DNA of 64,000 bases from an uncultured Planctomycetaceae bacterium (GTDB lineage: Bacteria; Planctomycetota; Planctomycetia; Pirellulales; Pirellulaceae). Of this stretch, positions 58,347 through 64,000 are shown one piece after another (within the stretch, counting starts at the first letter, position 1; every line of letters begins with the position of its first letter). The stretch lies in the NCBI GenBank assembly GCA_937862885.1, contig CALMEE010000061.1:1-64000 (forward strand). The letters run 5' to 3'. Below the pieces are notes generated by a model. That model made no database searches. It was not told where the DNA came from and was given only the letters and a program-made list of their open reading frames with translations. The position numbers and the translations under genes are program-made.

Positions 58347-59198
58347 ATGACGACCATGTTCCGAATTGCTTCCGTACAGACAGATATCCAGTTTGGTAAC
58401 ATCGACGAGAACTTAAAGCGAACGCTCGAAAAGATGACTGAAGCCTCCGCTAATGGCGCGAGGTTGGTCGTCTTTCCTGAATGCTCGCTCACTGGTTATT
58501 GTTGTGAAACAAAGGAAGAAGGAAAGGCAATTGGGCTAAATTTGCAAAGCACGGTATTTAGGCGGCTGCACGAAAGTTGTCGATCGTTGAATGTATTTGG
58601 TGTATTTGGATTTCTTGAAACGGAAGACGAATCCGACGACTTATTTAATTCCCTGGTTTGCATTGGTCCAGCCGGCATCGTCGCGCATTACCGAAAAACC
58701 CACCTCCCTCAGCTAGGCGTTGATCGATTCGTAACTTGTGGCCAAGCGGCGTACGATGTCTTTGAGATTGACAAGGTGCAGGTCGGTATGCTGATTTGTT
58801 ACGACAGCAGTTTTCCCGAAGCTACACGAGTTTTGGCGTTAAAGGGTGCCGACGTCGTTCTATTGCCGACGAACTGGCCTGCGGCCTCCATTTCAATTGC
58901 CGAGCTTGTTCCGCCAGTGCGTGCGATGGAAAATCACATTTACTTTGTCGTTGCGAATCGGGTCGGCTTAGAGCGGGGCGTTTCATTTGTAGGGCGGAGT
59001 CGCATTATTCATCCAAATGGCTCGAGTTTGACGTATGCGGAACACGACCGTGAAGAAGTTTTGATTGCCGATATCGATCCCGAACTGGCTAGGCAAAAGC
59101 GCATCGTGCGTGTATTGGGTAAACATGAAGTCAATCTCATTGCCGATCGTCGCCCAGAACTTTACGGCGAAATTATCGAAAAAAGTGTACAACACTAG
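58347..59198 (+). CDS. carbon-nitrogen hydrolase (nitrilase superfamily)
   Basis: 283 residues. The catalytic triad is complete: Glu45 in VVFPECSLTGY, Lys117 in YRKTHLPQLG, and Cys151 in MLICYDSSFPEATR. The C-terminal part has VRAMENHIYFVVANRVG and FVGRSRIIHPNGSSL, as in amidases and omega-amidases. It should hydrolyse an amide or carbamoyl C-N bond in the cytoplasm; the substrate is not evident from the neighbours. Convergent with the SAM-HAT C-domain gene. Confidence 0.92.
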   Translation: MTTMFRIASVQTDIQFGNIDENLKRTLEKMTEASANGARLVVFPECSLTGYCCETKEEGKAIGLNLQSTVFRRLHESCRSLNVFGVFGFLETEDESDDLFNSLVCIGPAGIVAHYRKTHLPQLGVDRFVTCGQAAYDVFEIDKVQVGMLICYDSSFPEATRVLALKGADVVLLPTNWPAASISIAELVPPVRAMENHIYFVVANRVGLERGVSFVGRSRIIHPNGSSLTYAEHDREEVLIADIDPELARQKRIVRVLGKHEVNLIADRRPELYGEIIEKSVQH

Positions 59199-59297
59199 GT
59201 ATCGAATTTCGATTGCCGGTTGCCGTTTTACACGCGGCAGACATGCTGCATTTTTGCAAATGGCGGAACAATAGAAGATTGGCCAAGCTATCCGCCA

Positions 59298-59585
59298 TCA
59301 CCATTTAATTTCAACTTTTTCACCCGGACCTATGCCAAGCATTTCACTCAAGCTGATGCCGACGATGGTTAATTCCAAGTTGCCGCTGGTTCCGCGAACG
59401 GCTAACAGAGTCGACTCCGACTCTTCATGATCAGGATCGTAAATCCCTAGTGTATGATGAGGGCCAAACGTTACAACAACCGAGTCGTCGCTTGGCGCAT
59501 CGGCGATTTGTTCGTTCGAAATATCGGTAATCAAGTCGCCCGTTGCGCTAACCCTCTGGACACTCCCCTTTAATACGTGCGCCAA
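59298..59585 (-). CDS. stand-alone C-terminal domain of SAM hydroxide adenosyltransferase family
   Basis: 95 residues with a TTG start, fixed by AAAGGAG (59593-59599) seven bases upstream. The sequence GSVQRVSATGDLITDIS, VVTFGPHHTLGIY, LLAVRGTSGNLELTIVGISL and IGPGEKVEIKW follows the C-terminal beta-barrel domain of the SAM hydrolase/fluorinase (DUF62) family, which helps bind the adenosine end of SAM at the subunit interface. The N-terminal catalytic domain, about 170 residues, is absent here and not seen nearby. It may bind adenosine nucleotides or may complement an N-domain encoded elsewhere. This is an assignment by motif style. Confidence 0.7.
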   Translation of the reverse strand: MAHVLKGSVQRVSATGDLITDISNEQIADAPSDDSVVVTFGPHHTLGIYDPDHEESESTLLAVRGTSGNLELTIVGISLSEMLGIGPGEKVEIKW

Positions 59586-60071
59586 TATTCCACTCCTTTT
59601 TGCTTTTGCAAGATTACGTGACTTCCAGCGAAACTCATTAAATCGCGAAAGCGAAATAGATCGACATCAATCGCTGCAGGTGTAGCCCATTCAGCTTGAT
59701 TGCTAGTTAATTCCAATCGAGGTTACCGCCTGTTAAAAGATGTCAATTGTCATGTAGTAAAAGTGAACGCCGACATGGGACAAGCTGCAAATACTGTTTC
59801 CCGTAACGGCTCCATGACGAGCAGAATAATTGCATCGCTTTCTAGTGTTTACGTGACGCTAGTCGAAGTCGACCACGAATCAAATGACTCGGGTAAACGC
59901 TCAGTTCCCGACTGTGATTTTAAGGCGTTTCTGCCTGGCGTCGCAAGTGAGGTGGGCCGTCGAAAAGTCAAACAAATGTTAAAAAGTCATTATATTTCGG
60001 GCAGGCTGAACTGGGTGTCGAAGGATGGTCGTTGGGCACTACCGGGTGCCGTCGATCCGCGGCGTACACAA
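59586..60071. other. gap of about 490 bp, partly covered by a doubtful frame
   Basis: The only candidate gene is the plus-strand frame listed at 59775-60128. No promoter or hairpin was found. Confidence 0.35.
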
Positions 60072-60128
60072 TTAACTGGTGCAGTTACAATTCCAGAATC
60101 CAAGCCCTTCCAGTTCAAACTGCTTTAG
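59775..60128 (+). CDS. hypothetical protein, doubtful
   Basis: 117 residues from the ATG at 59775; an upstream TTG (59700) and a later ATG (59814) are alternatives, none with a clear ribosome site. The middle part, KAFLPGVASEVGRRKVKQML and YISGRLNWVSKDGRWALPG, reads like protein, but I recognise no family. Its end overlaps the convergent Nudix gene by 57 bp, which counts against it. Confidence 0.3.
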   Translation: MGQAANTVSRNGSMTSRIIASLSSVYVTLVEVDHESNDSGKRSVPDCDFKAFLPGVASEVGRRKVKQMLKSHYISGRLNWVSKDGRWALPGAVDPRRTQLTGAVTIPESKPFQFKLL

Positions 60129-60773
60129 CCTTTCAAAATTCATACAGTATAGTCCTTTACAAGAAGTGCTTGTTGGATGCGTCGCTTTAACGGGTTGCAG
60201 CACGCCGAGAGCAAGGATTTTGGTCTCGAACTCGCCGGCTACAATTTCCCTACCCATGATGTGTTGATAGATCAACTTTAGCTGATCGATCGTAAAGTGA
60301 TCATCGAGAAGTTCCCATGCCAGCGGAAACGCTGATAAACTCATTTGCATGAACGCCACAGCCGTAGAAATGATGGACGCGTGATCAAAAGCCAGTTCGG
60401 GCAATGAACTGAGTGGGTACCAAGCAGCTCTCTTGGCATCCGAGCCCGCCACAATTGTTGCGTCCTGACTGTGGACGAATCCCAAATACGCTACGGAAAT
60501 TACACGATCGCGAGGATCTCTGTCGACATCGCTGAACGTGTGAAACTGTTTCAGGCGCGAAACATTTAATCCTGTCTCTTCCAAAAGCTCTCTGCGAGCG
60601 GCATTGTCCGTCGTCTCTTCGATATCGACAAACCCACCCGGCAGCGCCCAGGTACCAACAAACGGTGCAAACAAGCGTTCGATCAATAACAGCTTTAATT
60701 CATTGTCGCTGAACGTGAAAACTACGCAGTCTACCGCGACTGCAGGGCGAGCATATTCGTATGTGAAGGTCAT
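60072..60773 (-). CDS. Nudix hydrolase with winged-helix C-terminus (NrtR-like)
   Basis: 233 residues from the ATG at 60773. The N-terminal half is a Nudix domain with the full box GGFVDIEETTDNAARRELLE and EETGL after it (Gx5Ex7REUxEExGU). The C-terminal part WELLDDHFTIDQLKLIYQHI resembles the winged helix of NrtR-type ADP-ribose-responsive regulators. It is either an ADP-ribose or similar pyrophosphatase, or a repressor of NAD-related genes. The last 35 residues are Cys/Asn-rich and look less conserved; the gene overlaps a doubtful convergent frame. Confidence 0.85.
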   Translation of the reverse strand: MTFTYEYARPAVAVDCVVFTFSDNELKLLLIERLFAPFVGTWALPGGFVDIEETTDNAARRELLEETGLNVSRLKQFHTFSDVDRDPRDRVISVAYLGFVHSQDATIVAGSDAKRAAWYPLSSLPELAFDHASIISTAVAFMQMSLSAFPLAWELLDDHFTIDQLKLIYQHIMGREIVAGEFETKILALGVLQPVKATHPTSTSCKGLYCMNFERLKQFELEGLGFWNCNCTS

Positions 60774-60917
60774 CGTAAAACAATGAAAGTGCAAATCGGA
60801 TTGCCGACAACGCGGTAGCGAGCTACGAACACAGCTGCAGCATTGGAATCGCCGTATTGAATTGCAGGCTTCCAGATTTCGCGAACCACTTATGCCAAAT
60901 CCGGTCCCACGTTGATT

Positions 60918-61418
60918 CTATTGCGCTGCTTGTGACCCAGCAACTCCCCGATCTCTGGCTTGCACGGCGAGGCGAAAGGCTTCATCCTCGCCATATTTGT
61001 CGCAAGAGAAACTGCGCGTTCGCCTTCGCCCGTCCGCATCCGTCCATTGAGCAACCCAAAAGTGGTAGGTGAACTCATACCCTCCACGGTATTCAACTTG
61101 TGTTGCTGAGCGTACACCAACGACGCCTGAATTATTTCGTATCGAAGGATATTGTGCGAGTTCCTTTACGGTGAATGATCGAGTGACCTTGAGCAGATAA
61201 TCGCGGTATGCCTTGGCCGCAGATAGGGCCGCGCGCTTTCCATTGTAGAGTGAATCCGCAAAGTAACGGTCAAAGCGTTGCCCGCGCCGTTGCAAACGAA
61301 CTTGCCACCCGCAATTGAAGTTCCCGGCTGACGAAAGCGTTTCAACGCGAGAGATATTTCTCAATGAGAAGCTACGTCGCTTGGTGACTTTGCGGTTTGC
61401 TTTTCGTCTCTTAGCCAT
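60918..61418 (-). CDS. double AP2-like DNA-binding domain protein
   Basis: 166 residues. After a very basic N-terminus (MAKRRKANRKVTKRRS) come two AP2/ERF-like units: about 37-76 (GWQVRLQRRGQRFDRYF then helix AALSAAKAYRDYLL) and about 98-157 (GVVGVRSATQVEYRGG, HFWVAQWTDADGRRRTRSF, then EDEAFRLAVQAR). AP2 units in bacteria often sit in integrases or homing endonucleases; here there is no catalytic domain. It likely binds DNA. It is about 145 bp upstream of the Nudix gene on the same strand. Confidence 0.78.
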   Translation of the reverse strand: MAKRRKANRKVTKRRSFSLRNISRVETLSSAGNFNCGWQVRLQRRGQRFDRYFADSLYNGKRAALSAAKAYRDYLLKVTRSFTVKELAQYPSIRNNSGVVGVRSATQVEYRGGYEFTYHFWVAQWTDADGRRRTRSFSCDKYGEDEAFRLAVQARDRGVAGSQAAQ

Positions 61419-61766
61419 GCTACATAGGGTCTAGCACACTGAGAATTGCTGTTCGAGGCCAAATGAAGTAAACAAACAACATTGAGTTAATTTGTTGCAG
61501 GCAAACTTGGCAAAACAAATTGCCATCTTTTCGACTCAATTAGCATAATCTAATCAGCCAAATTGAAAATAATAGCCCTTTCCGCAAATTTCAGCCATTC
61601 GTCGAAGTCCTAAGTACCTCATCGCGATGACTTTCAAAGGGTATCAATGCCTGTATGCAGTTTGATCTAACATCCGGTTCGCCAAGGATGCGAAAAACCG
61701 TGCGAATGAGACATCGCCGAGTCCTCCAACAGCGACCTTTAAGCTGCCCCGGGGATACTTGATCAA
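61419..61766. other. intergenic gap, about 350 bp
   Basis: AT-rich upstream region of the AP2 gene and downstream region of the coiled-coil gene. No coding signal or hairpin found. Confidence 0.4.
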
Positions 61767-62831
61767 CTATTGTGCTGTCGAACGGTATCCGTCGGGTCCA
61801 CCTGAAATCGGACGACCCATCGGTAACGGCCACACCGCCGTCTGATAGCCGGACCGTTGCAAAAACGTCTTGACTTGGTTGAACTCGGCATAGCTATCTG
61901 GATAAACCCAGATAGAAACTGTCGTCTTTGCCGGGACAAGACCTGATAGCTGTTTGCGAAACCGCGACCCCGATTGGAAAGCTGTTTCCACCGGTTCGCC
62001 TAAATTGTCTTGCGTCGGCAGAATAACAAAGCGGCGGAATGTCAGACGACGCTCGCTGATCAGCCCCAAATCCGTCGGCGTCGAAACCTCTTCTGCTTCA
62101 AGAACGTATTGCAAACGAAAGTTCCCCACTGGTCCGACAGTTTCTGTTGTATGGTTTGACGATTTGAGTTTCTCGGCCTTCAACTTCCACTCGCCTCGCA
62201 TTTTTTCAACGAGTTCGTCAACTGGGACGAACTCGATCAGACCTTTGGCAATCCTCACATGAACTTCATCCTGAAAAACGGTTTTGGCTAAAGGAGTCGG
62301 GTAGTGGTTGATTTGCGTAACTTGTTTGGACACTTCATTGGACGCCAAGCGATAGGCCGCTTGTGCTGACTCAAGCTCTTTATCGAGTTCATGCTTGATT
62401 TGCAGAGCTGCAACGAGTTCAAACGAACTATGTTCGAGTTGTTGCATGCGATTGGCAAGCTCAGATTTGGCAAGTTCAATCTCAATCAAGAGTCCCTGTC
62501 GACTATTGGTGAGCGATTCGATCGCGAGTGCTTCTTCGGCGACTAACTGGTCAAGACGTTGGGCGTCGAGTTGTAAACTTACGGATCGCGAGCGCGACCG
62601 GTCAAGTCGTTGTTCCAGCTCTTTAAGGTCGACTGACACCGGCGAAGCAGATTGCGAGATTGTAGCGCTGAGCGACGTTCCTGCGTGAGTTCCAACAACC
62701 ACCAAGAGAATAATCAACACTCCAACGAGGTTTGCCACGATATCCAAAAATGAATCGTGGCCGGGAGTTGCATCGGCGGCTTGATTGGCAGCTCGGCGTC
62801 GCTGAAGCTTTTGGTAATTGCAAGTGCTCAT
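61767..62831 (-). CDS. single-span membrane protein with coiled coil, ExbD-context
   Basis: 354 residues. A cytosolic N-terminus is followed by a short acid-containing membrane span, HDSFLDIVANLVGVLIILLVVVG (about 26-48), with the Asp near the membrane as in ExbD/TolR proteins. Then a long coiled coil (about 70-170: LEQRLDRSRSRSVSLQLDAQRL) and a periplasmic beta-rich domain (about 205-340: RRFVILPTQDNLGEPVE, VSIWVYPDSYAEFNQVKTFL). This arrangement is typical of planctomycete gene sets next to MotA/TolQ/ExbB proton channels; the channel gene is presumably outside the window. It is 36 bp downstream of the next gene. Confidence 0.72.
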   Translation of the reverse strand: MSTCNYQKLQRRRAANQAADATPGHDSFLDIVANLVGVLIILLVVVGTHAGTSLSATISQSASPVSVDLKELEQRLDRSRSRSVSLQLDAQRLDQLVAEEALAIESLTNSRQGLLIEIELAKSELANRMQQLEHSSFELVAALQIKHELDKELESAQAAYRLASNEVSKQVTQINHYPTPLAKTVFQDEVHVRIAKGLIEFVPVDELVEKMRGEWKLKAEKLKSSNHTTETVGPVGNFRLQYVLEAEEVSTPTDLGLISERRLTFRRFVILPTQDNLGEPVETAFQSGSRFRKQLSGLVPAKTTVSIWVYPDSYAEFNQVKTFLQRSGYQTAVWPLPMGRPISGGPDGYRSTAQ

Positions 62832-62867
62832 TGTCGAATTAACTATCGGTTCCCACTGAAGTCAGGG

Positions 62868-64000
62868 TTATTCGCCTTTTTCGATTTCGAGTCCGCTATT
62901 TTGGAGTAGCCGCTCTAACTGTACAAAATTCGAATAACCGCCAGGCATCAATTTGATTTTCAGTACCGGTTTCCAATACCCTCCGGAGCCCGCAATTCCC
63001 CATCCATCGATTACGTTCCAAATGGAATGAACAAATGCGTCTAAGCTGTCCTCCACGGAATTGTCAATCGAGACGGTCGCGATTCGCTGGTTAGAATTCG
63101 CGCTATATTCGAATACAAAGCGGTCAGGATAACATGAAACCTGAATTGGACGACGATAGGCAATTGCATGGCTCGTCGATGCTGGCAACGCCCAATTTTC
63201 GCTTCGCTTGTCAGTTTGAATGTTGAGACGCGATGCCTGAGTTCCCTCGCTCTTGGATGATTGAGCAAGCGAAGAATTTGCAAAATTTGCGACCGATTCC
63301 TCGACCTCTTGGTTTATCGGGCCGTGCTGATAAGCATCATTGCCTTGGGGGCCGTTAGGGTTCGTGAGGCTTGTTGAGGTGCTGTTAGATGCCAAAGAAT
63401 TCCTTGAATCTGTAACGCCTTCTTGACGCGCGATTTCATCTTCAAATTGTGACTGCCCAGCGAGTGTGTCGCTATTGCTATCGGAAGCGCGAGACTCCGC
63501 CCTTTTCGCCGACGTTTGGCCTCCTCCCATGGAGTCGGTTGCTTTGCCAATCGATGGGGTTGGATTTTCCTGGCCAAACCTGCCCGGCCTCGACGAGTTT
63601 TGCGAAGTGTTTGCCAAAGGTGACTGGAACTTTTGACCGCGCGCTTCCAATACGGCAACCATGCGTTCTTGTTTGCGGAGAGCCTCTTTGATCGTCTCTT
63701 CAATTTCAGCAATCAGGCCTTCGTCCGGCTCGCCGAAATCGAGAACTTTATCGGACTCAACTAGTTCGTAGCCGAATTCGTCATCCCAACTTGTCATCGC
63801 TCGCCGGGCCAGAGCGAAATAGCTCTCACCACCCGGGCGGATTACAAGCAGTGGGTAAGCTTGTTCATTTTCATTCGTGTAGTTGTGTCGGCGTTGGTAT
63901 TGCCGAACCGCAGCCAAAGTTGCATCCAAAGGATTACCATTTAGCACCGGAAACGTAAAATCTTGATCAGTGAGCTGAATGTTTCCTGGTTGGATGAAGA
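62868..64000 (-). CDS. partial ORF, companion of the coiled-coil protein
   Basis: The frame is open to the window edge, so the N-terminus lies beyond it; 377 codons are visible. Visible parts are an N-terminal folded stretch (YPLLVIRPGGESYFALARRAMTSW), a helical piece (EEALRKQERMVAVLE), a long Ser/Asn/Thr-rich linker (about 120-250 from the GTG at 63947), and a C-terminal beta domain (IQVSCYPDRFVFEYSANSNQ; VLKIKLMPGGYSNFVQLERLL). The C-terminal domain resembles that of the next gene in length and in PGGYSNF/DSYAEF style, suggesting related periplasmic or envelope domains. Function unknown. Confidence 0.6.
   Translation of the reverse strand, partial: FIQPGNIQLTDQDFTFPVLNGNPLDATLAAVRQYQRRHNYTNENEQAYPLLVIRPGGESYFALARRAMTSWDDEFGYELVESDKVLDFGEPDEGLIAEIEETIKEALRKQERMVAVLEARGQKFQSPLANTSQNSSRPGRFGQENPTPSIGKATDSMGGGQTSAKRAESRASDSNSDTLAGQSQFEDEIARQEGVTDSRNSLASNSTSTSLTNPNGPQGNDAYQHGPINQEVEESVANFANSSLAQSSKSEGTQASRLNIQTDKRSENWALPASTSHAIAYRRPIQVSCYPDRFVFEYSANSNQRIATVSIDNSVEDSLDAFVHSIWNVIDGWGIAGSGGYWKPVLKIKLMPGGYSNFVQLERLLQNSGLEIEKGE

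Noticed and set aside
1-64000. Mobile elements, prophage or CRISPR array
   Set aside because: No transposase, integrase, terminal repeats or regularly spaced repeats were seen; the AP2 gene alone is not enough.

Overview
The window looks like chromosomal DNA of a planctomycete, probably a Pirellulales-type marine or freshwater member; this is an inference from gene content. Supporting signs are a DUF1571 protein, a methenyl-tetrahydromethanopterin cyclohydrolase (mch) in a bacterial setting, a tRNA-Ile/tRNA-Ala pair not flanked by rRNA, a PEP-CTERM secreted protease, AP2-like DNA-binding repeats, a eukaryote-like IleRS, a single-chain GlyRS, many long intergenic gaps and frequent lack of Shine-Dalgarno sites. 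Base composition is close to half G+C by eye. No insertion sequence, phage, CRISPR array or rRNA gene was seen.

Layout. 0.2-5.3 kb: DUF1571 protein, WYL regulator, mch, csrA with a long tail, a small CxxC protein. 5.4-5.8 kb: a self-contained tRNA-Ile-tRNA-Ala unit on the minus strand with a visible promoter and terminator. 6.5-24.8 kb: mostly housekeeping (TlpA-like thioredoxin fusion, ileS-purN, membrane metallophosphoesterase, PAS-GAF-receiver protein, rsgA, GNAT protein, glmS, sugar-isomerase-like protein, cinA with a degenerate C-terminal domain).

25.0-41.9 kb is the unusual part. First comes a 1023-residue fusion of a lysine-aminotransferase-like PLP domain, a GNAT domain and a second aminotransferase-like domain that has lost its PLP lysine. 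It is followed by a C45-type Ntn acyltransferase/amidohydrolase and a second class-III aminotransferase. Next are a convergent vanadium haloperoxidase and a histidine kinase/NarL-type regulator pair. Then comes a divergent cluster: ATP-grasp ligase, S51/cyanophycinase-like hydrolase and Fes-like esterase on the minus strand; two more ATP-grasp ligases and a CBS protein on the plus strand. The three ATP-grasp proteins are each exactly 407 residues. I read these as two candidate systems for making and trimming amide-linked small molecules; the product cannot be deduced from sequence.

42.1-64.0 kb: PEP-CTERM metalloprotease, the translation block nusA-infB-rbfA (rimP and truB absent), an endonuclease-III-like protein with a histone-like AT-hook tail, yebC, a zinc-ribbon/TPR membrane protein, glyS, a fused membrane/spermidine-synthase-like protein preceded by a 31-codon membrane peptide, a nitrilase-family hydrolase, a stand-alone C-terminal domain of the SAM hydroxide adenosyltransferase family, a Nudix protein, a double-AP2 protein, and two adjacent genes probably belonging to an ExbB/ExbD-like membrane system, the last of which runs off the window edge.
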